Assembly: GCA_016875635.1 (NCBI GenBank)
Contig: VGPD01000001.1
Location: forward strand, 45,641-109,640
DNA length: 64,000 nucleotides
Source of the DNA: Chloroflexota bacterium
GTDB taxonomy: Bacteria; Chloroflexota; Dehalococcoidia; UBA2979
Reading direction: 5' to 3'
This document shows, one piece after another, positions 1 through 11,098 of the stretch (its first letter is position 1; each line of letters starts with the position of its first letter). The position numbers and the translations under genes were made by a program. The notes beneath the pieces were generated by a model that had not been told where the DNA came from, did no database searches, and saw nothing but the letters and a program-made list of their open reading frames with translations.

Positions 1-278
1 GAGAGGACGGCGTCCCCGGTGACCTGCGGCGCGACAATCGTCAGCGGGACGGCGCGCGCGGCGAGCTCTGAACCGGCTCCAGCACCCGAAGCGGCTGGCA
101 AACCGGGGAGCGAGATGCGGTTGGCGGCCAACAACGGTTGGGTCGCCGTGCCAGCGACACGGACCGGGAAGAACCCGGCGAAGACCAGGACACCGAGGAG
201 TGCGGCGAAAGCGCCCGAGGGTGCGAGGGAGAGGCGGCGGTGGCGTTGAGGCTGCGCGTGCAGGCGCGCACGGAGCAA
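1..278 (-). CDS. Partial secreted/membrane protein, runs off the left edge; N-terminal signal/TM segment (LLRARLHAQPQRHRRLSLAPSGAFAALLGVLVFAGFFPVRVAGTATQPLLAANRISLPGLPAASG...)
   Basis: Manual minus-strand translation gives an open frame with a hydrophobic segment then an Ala/Gly/Pro-rich region; probable TTG start at 278; function not determinable. Confidence 0.45.
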   Translation of the reverse strand, partial: MLRARLHAQPQRHRRLSLAPSGAFAALLGVLVFAGFFPVRVAGTATQPLLAANRISLPGLPAASGAGAGSELAARAVPLTIVAPQVTGDAVL

Positions 279-342
279 CGTTCGGCTACGGCGCGGGCGC
301 GTGGGTGGAGCAATGGTGCCTCGCAAGAGAGACCCCCCACTG

Positions 343-362
343 GGCCGAGGCACGCCTCGGCC
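343..362 (-). promoter_or_regulatory. Perfect 8-bp stem-loop (ggccgagg-cacg-cctcggcc) in the leader of the partial gene
   Basis: Inverted repeat read directly; further hairpins nearby. Confidence 0.5.
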
Positions 363-647
363 GGCTCCCGTTCTGACCGCCCCTGACGGGCGGCGCCCAG
401 GCCGGCAATCCCGGCTCCCCGCGCGACTGGACGTATTGTGCTTTGCGGTACAAACCGCTGGGCACTGCGGGATCGTACCATGTGAACCCGGCTTAACCAT
501 GTGAGTTAGTGAGAAATAGGCACATACCCAGGTAGGGTATTCTGATGCACTTGAACGCCTCGATCTGGGCCGGTATCACCGGCGTCCGCTCCCTGAGCGT
601 GCCCGGAACGCTGCCCCGGCCGCTGCTGTCGGATACGGAATCCTGCG

Positions 648-2084
648 CTACATCCCCTTGAGGGTCGCCAGGAATTCGACGTTGTCCACCGTGCGGCTGA
701 GTCGCTCGATGATCCGCTCCGCGGCGTCGCCGGAGTCTTCCTCGAGCATCGAGGCCATGCGGCGGAGCAGCCACACCTGCTTCAGTTCATCCTCGCCGAA
801 CAGGAGATCCTCACGCCGCGTCGACGAGGCGAGCACGTCGATGGCCGGGAAGATCCGCTTCTCCGCGAGCCGGCGGGAGAGCCGCAGCTCCATGTTCCCG
901 GTGCCCTTGAACTCCTCGAAGATGACGTCGTCCATCCGCGAGCCGGTCTCCACGAGACAGGTCGCGATGATCGTCAGGCTGCCGCCCTCTTCCGTGTTGC
1001 GGGCCGCGCCGAAGAACCGCTTTGGCGGGTACAGCGCGATGGGGTCCATACCGCCGGAGAGCGTGCGGCCGGAGGTCGGCATCGCCGTGTTGTACGCGCG
1101 CGCCAGGCGGGTGATCGAGTCCATCAGGATCACGACATCCACGCCGCCCTCGACCAGGCGCTTCGCGCGTTCCAGCGCCGCCTCGGTCACCCGGGTGTGG
1201 TCCTCCACCGGCTCGTCGAACGTGGAGGCGATGACCTCCCCGCGCACGGAGCGGCGCATGTCCGTGACTTCCTCGGGGCGCTCGCCGATCAGCAGCACCA
1301 TCAGGTGCGCCTCCGGGTGGTTCGCCGTGATGCCGTGGGCGATCGACTTCAGCAGCATCGTCTTGCCGGCCTTCGGCGGGGAGACGATGAGGCCGCGCTG
1401 GCCCTTGCCGACCGGGGAGAAGAGGTCCACCGTCCGCTGGGAGACCTCGTGCTGCACCGTCTCCAGACGAAACTTCTGGTTCGGGAAGATTGGCGTCAGC
1501 GCGTCGAAGTCGGGCCGGCGCTTGGCTTCCTCGGGGTCCATGCCGTTGACCGCGTCCACTCGGAGGAGGCCGTAGTACTTCTCGGAGGTCTTCGGCTGGC
1601 GTACCTGGCCGGTGACGTAGTCGCCGGATCGAAGGCCGAAGCGGCGGATCTGTGACTGCGAGACGTAGACGTCGTTCGGGCCGGGGAGCAGCCGCTCGCC
1701 GCGGAGGAAGCCGAAACCGTCGTCCACGACATTCAGGATGCCGCCGGAGAAGATCGTCCCGTTCCGTTCGGCCTGCGCCTCCAGGATGCGGAAGATCAGC
1801 TCCTGTTTGAGCATCCCCCCCGCGCCCTCAATGTCGAATTCCTCCTCGGCCATCTCGATGAGGTCTTCGCGAGGCTGGGTCTCGAGTTCGGCGATGTGGA
1901 GGACGGGGACCGTCGGGTCGATGTCGGGCAACTGCTCCAGGGAGGGGTCACCCTGCGGCGGACGGCCGTTGCCGCCGCGCGTGCCTCCGGGGCGGCGACC
2001 GCCGCCACCACCACCGGGCCTGCGTCGAGTTCGGTTCGGGACATCCGAAGACGCGAGATCGCGTCCGCGCGGGGATGTGGTCAT
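648..2084 (-). CDS. rho: Transcription termination factor Rho
   Basis: [66 protein letters not shown] motifs; start chosen at MTTSPRGR. Confidence 0.97.
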   Translation of the reverse strand: MTTSPRGRDLASSDVPNRTRRRPGGGGGGRRPGGTRGGNGRPPQGDPSLEQLPDIDPTVPVLHIAELETQPREDLIEMAEEEFDIEGAGGMLKQELIFRILEAQAERNGTIFSGGILNVVDDGFGFLRGERLLPGPNDVYVSQSQIRRFGLRSGDYVTGQVRQPKTSEKYYGLLRVDAVNGMDPEEAKRRPDFDALTPIFPNQKFRLETVQHEVSQRTVDLFSPVGKGQRGLIVSPPKAGKTMLLKSIAHGITANHPEAHLMVLLIGERPEEVTDMRRSVRGEVIASTFDEPVEDHTRVTEAALERAKRLVEGGVDVVILMDSITRLARAYNTAMPTSGRTLSGGMDPIALYPPKRFFGAARNTEEGGSLTIIATCLVETGSRMDDVIFEEFKGTGNMELRLSRRLAEKRIFPAIDVLASSTRREDLLFGEDELKQVWLLRRMASMLEEDSGDAAERIIERLSRTVDNVEFLATLKGM

Positions 2085-2281
2085 GGAACCACCTGAGTCT
2101 GTGCGGGTCTGGATGGATACAACCTGCTCGATCGCAGGCGCCCGGCGCGCAGGGGTGGCACGAGGGGCTTCACAGGGAGCGGTCACGAGCGTGACGGCTC
2201 TCTGACTGTAGGCGTAAATCCGGCCGGAGGGCAAGTGCCATTCCCGCGCATCCCTCCCGTAGCCGGTCTATTCGATGACCG

Positions 2282-2929
2282 TTAGACCGGCGCGTACTTC
2301 TTCGCGTCCGCCAGGAAGATCTCGATCCCCTTGTCCGTCAGGGGGTGGTCCACCATCTGGAACAGCACCGCTGCCGGGATCGTCGCGATGTGGGAGCCCG
2401 CCAGCGCAGCCTCCGTCACGTCGCGTGGGCCGCGGATCGAGGCGGCAAGCACCTCGCAATCGATCTGGTAGGTGTCAAATACCTGCACGATCTCCCGGAT
2501 CACTTCCATGCCGTCGTGCCCGGCGTCGTTCAGCCGGCCAACAAACGGCGAGACGAACGCGGCCCCGGCCTTCGCTGCAAGGAGCGCCTGGTTCGCCGAG
2601 AAGATCAGCGTCGTGTTGACCCGGATGCCCTCGGCGCTCACCCGCCTGATCGCCGCCAGCCCCACCTCGGTCATCGGGATCTTCACCGCGATGTTCGGGT
2701 GCCATGCCGCGACGCGGCGTGCCTCTTCGACCAGCGCTTCCAGTTCCGTCGAGATGCACTCGGCGGAGATCGGGCCGTCCACGACCGAGCAGATTTCGAG
2801 GACGCGTGCCTTGTAGTCGACGCCCTCGCGCGCGACGAGGGTCGGGTTCGTCGTTACGCCGTCGAGCACGCCCATCGCCGCGCCGCGGCGAATGTCGTCG
2901 ATGTTGGCGGTGTCGAGGAAGATCTTCAT
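2282..2929 (-). CDS. Transaldolase / fructose-6-phosphate aldolase-like
   Basis: [16 protein letters not shown]...[55 protein letters not shown]. Confidence 0.93.
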   Translation of the reverse strand: MKIFLDTANIDDIRRGAAMGVLDGVTTNPTLVAREGVDYKARVLEICSVVDGPISAECISTELEALVEEARRVAAWHPNIAVKIPMTEVGLAAIRRVSAEGIRVNTTLIFSANQALLAAKAGAAFVSPFVGRLNDAGHDGMEVIREIVQVFDTYQIDCEVLAASIRGPRDVTEAALAGSHIATIPAAVLFQMVDHPLTDKGIEIFLADAKKYAPV

Positions 2930-2977
2930 GTGCGGCCTCGGATCGTGTGCCTGTCCAGGCGATGCTGGAAGGGCGGG

Positions 2978-3445
2978 CTAGAACGGCTTGAAGACGGGGA
3001 GCCAGACCATCAGAGGAATGGTGGCGACGATCAGCGTACCGAAGACGAGCGGGACTTTGTCCTCCAGCGCGTCGTGCAATTCGGGTGTTTCGGAACCATG
3101 CTTCCGCGCTGCCAGCGCGAGGTAGCGCACGCGACGCAGGCCGATCCCCATCAGCGGGACGAAGATGAAGATGTCTAGCATCGTCAGCACCTGGAGCGCC
3201 ACCAGCCAGCCGGTGGTGATCACGTTCCAGTCCGCCGCGGTCGCCCAGAAATAGCCCGAGAAGAACGTCGCGATGAGCCCCGGGAGCAGCACCAGCGTCT
3301 CGCCGCGCTGCGCTTCGTTCAGTAGGAACGACTTCTCCTCGATGGTCGGCGCCACCCAGGCCTTCCAGATCGGCACCACGGTGGCGCCCACCCCTCCCAT
3401 CATGAGGAAGAGCGAGGTCAGGTGGAGGAACCGCCAGAATGTCAC
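2978..3445 (-). CDS. DUF2269-like four-helix membrane protein
   Basis: VTFWRFLHLTSLFLMMGGVGATVVPIWKAW... hydrophobic helices; GTG start overlaps the pyrG stop by 4 bp. Confidence 0.65.
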   Translation of the reverse strand: MTFWRFLHLTSLFLMMGGVGATVVPIWKAWVAPTIEEKSFLLNEAQRGETLVLLPGLIATFFSGYFWATAADWNVITTGWLVALQVLTMLDIFIFVPLMGIGLRRVRYLALAARKHGSETPELHDALEDKVPLVFGTLIVATIPLMVWLPVFKPF

Positions 3446-5079
3446 GCGACGCCGGAGGCCGAGGCGGCCGAGGCGCGCGCCTGCTGGCGCTTCACCGCCG
3501 CGCCGATGAAGTCGCGGAACAGGGGGTTCGGCTGGTTCGGGCGGCTCGTGAACTCCGGGTGGAACTGCGCCCCCACCATGAACGGGTGGTCGCGCAGCTC
3601 GCAGATCTCCACGAGCCCCGTGCCCGCGTCGCGTCCAGCGACGACCAGACCCGCCTGCTCGAGCTGAGGCAGCAGCGCGTTGTTCACCTCGTACCGGTGG
3701 CGGTGACGCTCGCGCGCCATCTCGGTGCCGTAGGCCGCGGCCGCCTTGGTCCCCGGCATCAGCAGGCAGTCGTACCCGCCGAGGCGCATCGTGCCACCCA
3801 TCTCGTGGACCTCCTGCTGCTCGGAGAGCAGCGAGATCACCGGGAACGGGGCGCGCGGGTCGGCCTCGGTCGTGTTCGCGCCTGGCATCCCGGCCACGTT
3901 GCGCGCGAACTCGACCACGAGCATCTGCAGGCCCAGGCAGTCGCCGAGGTACGGGATCTTCTGTTCGCGCGCGTAGCGCACGGCCTGGATCTTCCCCTCC
4001 ATCCCGCGGTCGCCGAAACCGGGGCAGAGCAGGATCCCGTCCACGTCGCCGATCACCTGCGCCGGGTCGCCGCCCTCGAGCTCCTCCGAATGCACCCAGC
4101 GGATGTCGAGCGCGGCGTGGTGGTGGACGCCCGCGTGGACGAGGGCTTCCTTGATCGAGAGGTAGGCGTCGTGCAGTTCGACGTATTTGCCGACGATCGC
4201 GATGCTGACCGCCCGCTCCGGGCGGTGCAGCCGTTCGACGAACTGCGCCCACTCCTCGAGGTTGGGCCGTGCCGTGCCGAGGTCGAGCGCCTTCGTCACG
4301 AGGTCGCCGAGCCCCGTCGCTTCGAGGATCAGCGGTACCTCGTAGATCGACTCGGCCGTCTGGAGCGCGATCACCGCTTCTTTCTGCACGTTGCAGAACA
4401 GCGCCATCTTCTCGCGCAGGCTCTCCGGGACGGGGTGGTCGGAGCGCGCCACGATCACGTCCGGCTGGATGCCGAAGGAGCGCAGTTCGCGCACGGAGTG
4501 CTGCGTCGGCTTCGTCTTCAGTTCGTGCGTCGAGCCGATGTGCGGCAGCAGCGTCACATGGATCGAGATGGTCTCGTCCTTCGGGGAGGCGTAGCGCATC
4601 TGGCTGATCGCCTCGAGGAACACCTGGCCCTCGATGTCGCCCACCGTGCCGCCGACCTCGACGATCACCACGTCCGCCCGCGGGCTGGTCGCCGCCAGGC
4701 GCATCCGGCGCTTGATCTCGTTCGTGACGTGCGGGATCGCCTGGATCGTGCCGCCGAGGTAGTCCCCACGGCGCTCCTTCCGGATCACCTCTTCGTAGAT
4801 CTGTCCGGAGGATGAGGAGTTCAGCTTCGACAGGTCAGCCGCGAGGAACCGCTCATAGTGCCCGAGGTCGAGGTCGGTCTCGGCGCCGTCGTCGGTCACG
4901 AAGACCTCGCCGTGCTGGTACGGCGACATCGTGCCAGGGTCCACGTTGATATACGGGTCGAGCTTCAGGATGGAGACGGAGAGCCCGCGCGCCTTCAGGA
5001 TCCGGCCGAGTGAGGCGGACACGATCCCCTTCCCTACGGAAGAAACCACACCGCCGGTGACGAAGATGTACTTGGCCAT
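3442..5079 (-). CDS. pyrG: CTP synthase
   Basis: MAKYIFVTGGVVSSVGKGIVSASLGRILKARG; C-terminal GATase domain (YLGDCLGLQMLVVEFARN). Confidence 0.98.
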   Translation of the reverse strand: MAKYIFVTGGVVSSVGKGIVSASLGRILKARGLSVSILKLDPYINVDPGTMSPYQHGEVFVTDDGAETDLDLGHYERFLAADLSKLNSSSSGQIYEEVIRKERRGDYLGGTIQAIPHVTNEIKRRMRLAATSPRADVVIVEVGGTVGDIEGQVFLEAISQMRYASPKDETISIHVTLLPHIGSTHELKTKPTQHSVRELRSFGIQPDVIVARSDHPVPESLREKMALFCNVQKEAVIALQTAESIYEVPLILEATGLGDLVTKALDLGTARPNLEEWAQFVERLHRPERAVSIAIVGKYVELHDAYLSIKEALVHAGVHHHAALDIRWVHSEELEGGDPAQVIGDVDGILLCPGFGDRGMEGKIQAVRYAREQKIPYLGDCLGLQMLVVEFARNVAGMPGANTTEADPRAPFPVISLLSEQQEVHEMGGTMRLGGYDCLLMPGTKAAAAYGTEMARERHRHRYEVNNALLPQLEQAGLVVAGRDAGTGLVEICELRDHPFMVGAQFHPEFTSRPNQPNPLFRDFIGAAVKRQQARASAASASGVA

Positions 5080-5197
5080 ACCTTCGGGCTGCCGATCGTC
5101 GGGGAGACGTCCGCGGATTCCCTACTCTACCCGCCCTCGCCGAGGGGTGTCGAACCAGCGTTTGTCACCACTCGACACTCTCCCCGAAGATCGAGGC

Positions 5198-6031
5198 GTG
5201 ACCGCTCCCTACGACCCCACGCTCTTCAGCGGCACGGCCGCCCACTACCTGCGCGGGCGGCCGCCGTACTCCCGCTCACTCTCCGAGTTCCTGGCGACGG
5301 AGGCCCACCTACCCGGGCATCGCGCGCTCGACGTCGGCTGCGGGCCGGGCACCGTCGCCGTCGATCTCGCCCCGTACGCCGCCGAGGTCGTGGGCCTCGA
5401 CCCGGACGGCGAAATGCTGGCGGAAGCGGCGGCCTACGCGGGGCGTCGAGGCGTGCGGAACGTTCGCTGGCTGCAGGGGCGCGCGGAGGACCTTCCGGCG
5501 CTCGCCCTCGGACGGTTCGCGCTCGTCGTGTTCGCCCAGTCGTTCCACTGGACTGACCGCGAGTCCGTCGCCGAGGTGGTCTACGACCTGCTGGAGCCGG
5601 GCGGTGTCATCGCGTTGGTGAGCCACATGGTCGAAGGACGCCCGCGCCTGGTGGGCCCCGCCGGGGCTCCGCCGATCCCCCACGATGCCATCAAAGAGGT
5701 CATCGGCCGTTACCTCGGGCCGGACCGGCGGGCGGGCCAGGGCACGGTCGTGCTTCCAACTGAGCGGTACGAAACACTGTTCACCCGCACCCGCTTCGGG
5801 CGTCCGCGGACGGTCTACCTCGATGGGCGGGCTGATCTCGTCCAGTCCGTCGAGGACGTGCTGGCGAGCGTCCATTCGATGTCGTACGCCGCGCCGCCGC
5901 TCTTCGGCGACCGGCTGGAGGCGTTCGACGCCGACCTGCGCGCGTTGCTGACATCGACTTCCCCTGCCGGCACGTTCTGGGATTGGCCCGGCGACACCGA
6001 GGTGCTGCTGGCCCGGAAGCCGGCCTTGTAG
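5198..6031 (+). CDS. Class I SAM-dependent methyltransferase
   Basis: ALDVGCGPGTVAVDLAPYAAEVVGLDPDGEML motif I; divergent from pyrG. Confidence 0.85.
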   Translation: MTAPYDPTLFSGTAAHYLRGRPPYSRSLSEFLATEAHLPGHRALDVGCGPGTVAVDLAPYAAEVVGLDPDGEMLAEAAAYAGRRGVRNVRWLQGRAEDLPALALGRFALVVFAQSFHWTDRESVAEVVYDLLEPGGVIALVSHMVEGRPRLVGPAGAPPIPHDAIKEVIGRYLGPDRRAGQGTVVLPTERYETLFTRTRFGRPRTVYLDGRADLVQSVEDVLASVHSMSYAAPPLFGDRLEAFDADLRALLTSTSPAGTFWDWPGDTEVLLARKPAL

Positions 6032-6176
6032 ATTCGAATCCGCTCCCGAGGCGGCCGAATACCACCGCCGGATGCGTCTCGATCGGTGACAATCCCTCCC
6101 GAGGGGGACGCCTGCTCGGGGCGTCGAGGACAGCATGGGGCGCACCAGACACACACCTATTCGGAAGGACGCCCCC

Positions 6177-7217
6177 GTGACTGCCTATACCGCCGCCCTC
6201 GATGCCACGGCTGGAACATCGCCCGAGGCGCCCGCCGCCCCGGCGCCCGGTCGCTTCCGTCGCATGCTCGACCCCGTATGGGGATGGAAGGTGCCGAAGC
6301 GGGTAGCGTACGTCGCCCTCCAGTTCCCGCTCGGCCTTGCCTACTTCGTCTTCATCGCCGTCGTCTTCTCCACCGGCGGCGCGCTCGCCTGGTCGATCCC
6401 CGGTCTCGCCCTGATCCTCCTTGGGGTCATCGCTTCCCGCTGGGCGGGCGACCTCGAGGCGTGGCTCGCCTGTCGTCTCGTCGGCACCGAGATTCGACGT
6501 CCCCCCACCTGGTACGAAAAGGATGTGCCGAAGCGCGAGCAGGCGAAGCAGGTCCTCACCGACCCCTCCACCTGGACCGGCCTCGTCTACCTCGGCTCCC
6601 ACCTCGTGACCGGGATCGTCGCGCTCGTTGTGTTCTCGGTCCTCTCGGCGACCTCAGTCCTGTTTTCACTCGCTCCGCTGCTCGCCACAGGGGTTGGTCC
6701 CTTCGACGAGCCCCACGAGGCGGTGATCAACTTCGGCGATGTCCCAGCGGGCGACATCGTCTTCGACTTCGGGTCGTGGGGCGCCATCGACTCTGTTGCG
6801 GAGACGCTCTGGTTCGTCCCGCTTGGCCTGCTGGGCATCGTCGCGACGGCGTACGCCGCCTCCGGCTGGGCCGTCCTTCACGCGAAGTGGGCCCGGCTGA
6901 TGCTCGGTAGCCGCGCGCGCGACATCCCCGCCCCACCCGCGACCATCGAGGACGGCCCGGCCGCCGAGCCCGTCACCCTCGACGCGCGCATCGCCACCCT
7001 GACCTCGCGCGAGCGGGATGTCCTCCTGCTGATCGCCCGCGGCTACTCGAACGCCGAGATCGCCGAGGCGTTCGTCGTCAGCGAGGGCACCGTGAAGACC
7101 CATGTGAAGCGCATCCTCGCCAAGCTCGATGTGCGCGACCGCACCCAGGCCGCCGTCCTCTCCTTCGACTCCGGCTTCGTCACTCCCGAGCGCGCCTCCG
7201 AACCCGAGCCCCGGTAG
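6177..7217 (+). CDS. Membrane sensor-domain protein with C-terminal LuxR-type HTH
   Basis: Several hydrophobic helices then [55 protein letters not shown] ggaagga precedes GTG. Confidence 0.85.
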   Translation: MTAYTAALDATAGTSPEAPAAPAPGRFRRMLDPVWGWKVPKRVAYVALQFPLGLAYFVFIAVVFSTGGALAWSIPGLALILLGVIASRWAGDLEAWLACRLVGTEIRRPPTWYEKDVPKREQAKQVLTDPSTWTGLVYLGSHLVTGIVALVVFSVLSATSVLFSLAPLLATGVGPFDEPHEAVINFGDVPAGDIVFDFGSWGAIDSVAETLWFVPLGLLGIVATAYAASGWAVLHAKWARLMLGSRARDIPAPPATIEDGPAAEPVTLDARIATLTSRERDVLLLIARGYSNAEIAEAFVVSEGTVKTHVKRILAKLDVRDRTQAAVLSFDSGFVTPERASEPEPR

Positions 7218-7315
7218 TGGAGTCGGGGTCGCGCACCGGGTGACCCCGACCTCCTGCCAGATTCGGGCGGCGGCGCGGTACGATAGGTGACCGCGCGAGC
7301 CCCGATCCCCAGGGG

Positions 7316-8029
7316 GTGGCGCGTGCCGCAAAGGCGACGACCGTGGGATTCCTGGACGGTGTGCGCGAAGACATCCACGCCGCGATGCAGCGTGACCCTG
7401 CCGCGCGCTCGGCGCTGGAGGTGCTGCTCACCTACCCCGGCGTCCACGCCCTGATCGCGCATCGGGTCGCCCACCGGGTCGACGCCGCCGGATTCCCGTT
7501 GCTCGCGCGGCTGATCGCGAACACGGCACGGATGGTCACCGGCATCGACATTCACCCGAAGGCGCGGATCGGACACTTTCTGTTCATCGACCACGGCATG
7601 GGTGTGGTCATCGGCGAGACCGCCGAGATCGGCGACCGCTGCCACATCCTCCAGGGCGTGACCCTCGGCGGCACCTCCACCCGGCACGAGAAGCGGCACC
7701 CGACGCTGGAGGACGACGTCCTCGTGGGCGCGGGCGCGAAGGTGATCGGCGCGGTCACGATCGGCGCGGGCGCGAAGATCGGCGCCGGCTCGGTCGTCGT
7801 CTCCTCCGTCCCGCCCGGGGCGACCGTCGTCGGCGTCCCCGGCCATGTGATCGCCTACGCCAACCGCACGAACGACACGATCGAGCGACTGCCCGACCCG
7901 GAGTGGGACCGCATCGACGCCCTCGAGCGCCGTCTGACCGCCATCGAGGCGGAGGTCACGTCGTTTGAGGCGCAGCGCAAACATGACGAGCAGCGCGCAG
8001 GCGGCGAAGGCCGGGAGCCGCTCGGGTGA
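7316..8029 (+). CDS. cysE: Serine O-acetyltransferase
   Basis: Left-handed beta-helix hexapeptides, IDIHPKARIGHFLFIDHGMGVVIGETAEIGDRCHILQGVTLGG. Confidence 0.93.
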   Translation: MARAAKATTVGFLDGVREDIHAAMQRDPAARSALEVLLTYPGVHALIAHRVAHRVDAAGFPLLARLIANTARMVTGIDIHPKARIGHFLFIDHGMGVVIGETAEIGDRCHILQGVTLGGTSTRHEKRHPTLEDDVLVGAGAKVIGAVTIGAGAKIGAGSVVVSSVPPGATVVGVPGHVIAYANRTNDTIERLPDPEWDRIDALERRLTAIEAEVTSFEAQRKHDEQRAGGEGREPLG

Positions 8030-9468
8030 GGCTGCAGAACACCCTCACCGGCTCAGTCGAGGATCTTGTCCCCGTCACACCGGGCCGGATCGGCCTCTAC
8101 GTCTGCGGTGTCACGCCGTACGACGCCGCCCACGTGGGCCACGCGATGTCGCTCATGGTGTATGACGTGCTCGTCCGCTACCTGCGCTGGCGCGGCCTCC
8201 AGGTGACATTCGTCTCCAACTACACCGACGTGGACGACAAGTTGATCGACCGCGCCGCCCAGCAGGGGCGCGACCCGCTCGAACTCGCCAACGCGAACAT
8301 CGAGCAGTGGGAGCGCGAACAGCAGGCGCTCGGCCTGATCCTGCCGGACGTACGGCCGCGGGTGACCCGGGAGATCGACAACATCATCGGGATGATCGAG
8401 GAGATCGTCGCGAACGGCCTCGCCTACGTGACCCCTGCCGGCGACGTGTACTACCGCGTGCGCTCGAAGGCCGACTACGGCAAGTTGTCGCACCGCAACA
8501 TCGATGACCTTCGCACCGGCACGCGCTTCGAGCCCGGCGACGCCAAGGAGTTCGCGCTCGACTTCGCGCTGTGGAAGGCGCAGAAGCCGGGCGAGCCGGC
8601 GTGGCCGTCCCCGTGGGGGCTGGGCCGTCCCGGCTGGCACATCGAGTGCTCCGCGATGGCGCGCCGTTATCTCGGTGAGCGGTTCGACATCCATGGTGGC
8701 GGCGTCGACCTGATCTTTCCGCACCACGAGAACGAGATCGCACAGGCGGAGGCCGCGCAGCACGCGCCCGGTCCGACCTTCGCGAACATCTGGATGCACA
8801 ACGGCATGGTCCAGCGCGATGGCGAGAAGATGTCGAAATCCCTCGGCAACGTCGTCAACGTCGCCGAGGCCCTCGACCGCTGGTCGCCGGACGCCATCCG
8901 CATGTACGTCCTGAGTTCGAAGTACCGCCAGCCGAACAACCTCACGGACGAGGCCATGGCCGCGGCCATCGCCGGTATCGAACGCCTGACCGCAGCGCTC
9001 CGGCCCGGCCCCGGCACGGCGCCAACCACCATCGACATCGCCGCATCGCGCGCGCGGTTCATCGAAGTGATGGAGGACGACCTCGGGACGCCGCAGGCGC
9101 TGGCGACGCTCTTCGACCTTGCGCGCGCCATCAACCGTGGCCGTGATGCGGGCGAGGAGATCGGGGCCGCTCAGGCGACACTCCGCGAACTCGCGGGCGT
9201 TCTCGGCCTCACGCTCGTCGAGCGGGCGACGGACGAGGCAGCGGCCCGCCTCGACCCCGCACCGTTCGCGAAACTCGCGTCACGGCTGGAAGTGGCGTGC
9301 AGCGGCAACGATGTCGCGAGCACCATTGACGCGCTCGTGGAGCGCCGCATCGCCGCACGCACGGAGAAGTATTGGGCGCTCGCGGACACCATCCGCCAGG
9401 AGCTCGATGCCCTCGGCGTGACGCTGGAGGACAGCGCCGCTGGCACCCGCTGGAGCGTGAAGCGCTAG
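8026..9468 (+). CDS. cysS: Cysteinyl-tRNA synthetase
   Basis: YVCGVTPYDAAHVGHA, GWHIECSAMARRYLG, GEKMSKSLGN. Confidence 0.97.
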   Translation: MRLQNTLTGSVEDLVPVTPGRIGLYVCGVTPYDAAHVGHAMSLMVYDVLVRYLRWRGLQVTFVSNYTDVDDKLIDRAAQQGRDPLELANANIEQWEREQQALGLILPDVRPRVTREIDNIIGMIEEIVANGLAYVTPAGDVYYRVRSKADYGKLSHRNIDDLRTGTRFEPGDAKEFALDFALWKAQKPGEPAWPSPWGLGRPGWHIECSAMARRYLGERFDIHGGGVDLIFPHHENEIAQAEAAQHAPGPTFANIWMHNGMVQRDGEKMSKSLGNVVNVAEALDRWSPDAIRMYVLSSKYRQPNNLTDEAMAAAIAGIERLTAALRPGPGTAPTTIDIAASRARFIEVMEDDLGTPQALATLFDLARAINRGRDAGEEIGAAQATLRELAGVLGLTLVERATDEAAARLDPAPFAKLASRLEVACSGNDVASTIDALVERRIAARTEKYWALADTIRQELDALGVTLEDSAAGTRWSVKR

Positions 9469-9492
9469 GACGGCGCCCGACCGTCCCCCCGA

Positions 9493-9978
9493 CTAGCGCC
9501 CGTTCTCCTCGATCAGCGCGACCGCCATCGCCGCGATCGCCTCGCCCGTGCCGAGGCTGCCGAAGCGCTCGTTGGTGGTCGCCTTCACGTTCACCGAGCC
9601 GACCGGCAGGCCGAGGGTCTGCGCGATGCACTCGCGCATGGACTCGATGTGCGGAGCCAGCCGCGGACGTTCGGCGATCACCGTGGTGTCAACGTTGTGG
9701 ATGCGGAAGCCCCGCGCGCCGATCAGGCGCTGCACGCGCTTCAGCAACTCACGGCTGTCGATGCCCCGCGTGTCCGGGTCGCCCGGTGGAAAGTGACGGC
9801 CGATGTCGCCCTCGCCCGCCGCACCGAGCAGCGCGTCGATCAGCGCGTGGATGAGGGCGTCGCCATCGGAGTGACCCTCGAGCTGCGGGGCCTCCTCGAT
9901 GTCGACCCCACCAAGGCGGAGGCGCGTGTCTCCGGTGGTGCGGAAACGGTGCAGGTCGTAGCCGACGCCGACACGCAT
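9493..9978 (-). CDS. ispF: 2-C-methyl-D-erythritol 2,4-cyclodiphosphate synthase
   Basis: MRVGVGYDLHRF...GHSDGDALIHALIDALLGAAGEGDIGRHFP. Confidence 0.96.
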   Translation of the reverse strand: MRVGVGYDLHRFRTTGDTRLRLGGVDIEEAPQLEGHSDGDALIHALIDALLGAAGEGDIGRHFPPGDPDTRGIDSRELLKRVQRLIGARGFRIHNVDTTVIAERPRLAPHIESMRECIAQTLGLPVGSVNVKATTNERFGSLGTGEAIAAMAVALIEENGR

Positions 9979-9979
9979 G

Positions 9980-10690
9980 TCATGCCTCCTGGGGTGCGCC
10001 TGCGGCGAGCAGCGCCCGCGCGATGGTGAGGTCGGTCGGGGTCGTGATCTTGATGTTCGCCGGATCGCCGGGGACGACGAACACCGGGACGCCGAGCCAT
10101 TCCACCATGGCGGCGTCGTCGGTGACATCGCCGGTCACCTCGGCGTGGGCGCGGCGGAGCAACGGCCCCGCGAACCCCTGCGGGGTTTGCACGGCACGCA
10201 GCGGCGCGCGTTCGACGGTCGCGAGGATCCGGCCATCGGCGTCGATGTGCTTCACCGTGTCCGTCACCGGGATGCCGGGGATCGCTGCACCATGGCGTCG
10301 CGCGCCCTCGAGGACGCGACGGGCCAGGGCGGCCGAGGCGAACGGACGCGCACCGTCATGCACGAGGTACCACGCGGCGTCCGGTGCGGCCGCGATCGCC
10401 GCGGCGACCGAGTCCTGACGGCGTGCCCCGCCCTCCACGCAACGGACATCCACACCCAGCGCGATGGCGTCGGACGCACCGGCGAGGAGATCCGCGTGAC
10501 GCGCAGCCGGCCCCACGAGGACGAGGGTGCGGACGCCCTCCAGCGTGCCCATGGCGGCGATGCTGTGCGTGACCAGGGGACGCCCGAGGAGGTCCGCCCA
10601 GAGCTTGTCGACGCCACCCATCCGCGCGGACGAGCCGGCGGCCAGGATGATGACGGCGAGTCCGCCGGCGGCGGTTTCTGTGGGAGGCAC
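9980..10690 (-). CDS. ispD: 2-C-methyl-D-erythritol 4-phosphate cytidylyltransferase
   Basis: AVIILAAGSSARMGGVDKLWADLLGRPLVTHSI; VHDGARPF. Confidence 0.95.
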   Translation of the reverse strand: MPPTETAAGGLAVIILAAGSSARMGGVDKLWADLLGRPLVTHSIAAMGTLEGVRTLVLVGPAARHADLLAGASDAIALGVDVRCVEGGARRQDSVAAAIAAAPDAAWYLVHDGARPFASAALARRVLEGARRHGAAIPGIPVTDTVKHIDADGRILATVERAPLRAVQTPQGFAGPLLRRAHAEVTGDVTDDAAMVEWLGVPVFVVPGDPANIKITTPTDLTIARALLAAGAPQEA

Positions 10691-10728
10691 GGGACGATCC
10701 TAGCGCGCCGGTGGCCGCGGGACGGGCG

Positions 10729-11028
10729 CTAGTACTCGATCGTGGCTTCGGGGACGGCGGGACGCTCGTCCGACGGCAGGAGGATGGAGCGGCGCTCCCG
10801 ACGGCGCTGCTCGTAATCGCGGAGCGACCGCATGCCGAACAGGCCGAGCAGACTGCCGAGGATGTACGTCAGGACCATGCCGAAGGTCAACGCCAGCGGG
10901 ACCGCGACCTGAAGCGGGAACAGGAACGGATCAGGCGAGGCGGGTACGAAGAGGAGCACGATGCCGCGCAGGACCATGAGGCCCATGAACGCCGCGGCCA
11001 GCAGCCCGAGCACAATCACGACGGACAT
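10729..11028 (-). CDS. Small membrane protein, unknown
   Basis: MSVVIVLGLLAAAFMGLMVLRGIVLLF..., two hydrophobic segments. Confidence 0.6.
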   Translation of the reverse strand: MSVVIVLGLLAAAFMGLMVLRGIVLLFVPASPDPFLFPLQVAVPLALTFGMVLTYILGSLLGLFGMRSLRDYEQRRRERRSILLPSDERPAVPEATIEY

Positions 11029-11098
11029 CCTCGTTGCGCGGCGACTATAACATTCGCGAACATGCGCGCCGTGACGACATCCCGGACGGGGGCCGACC

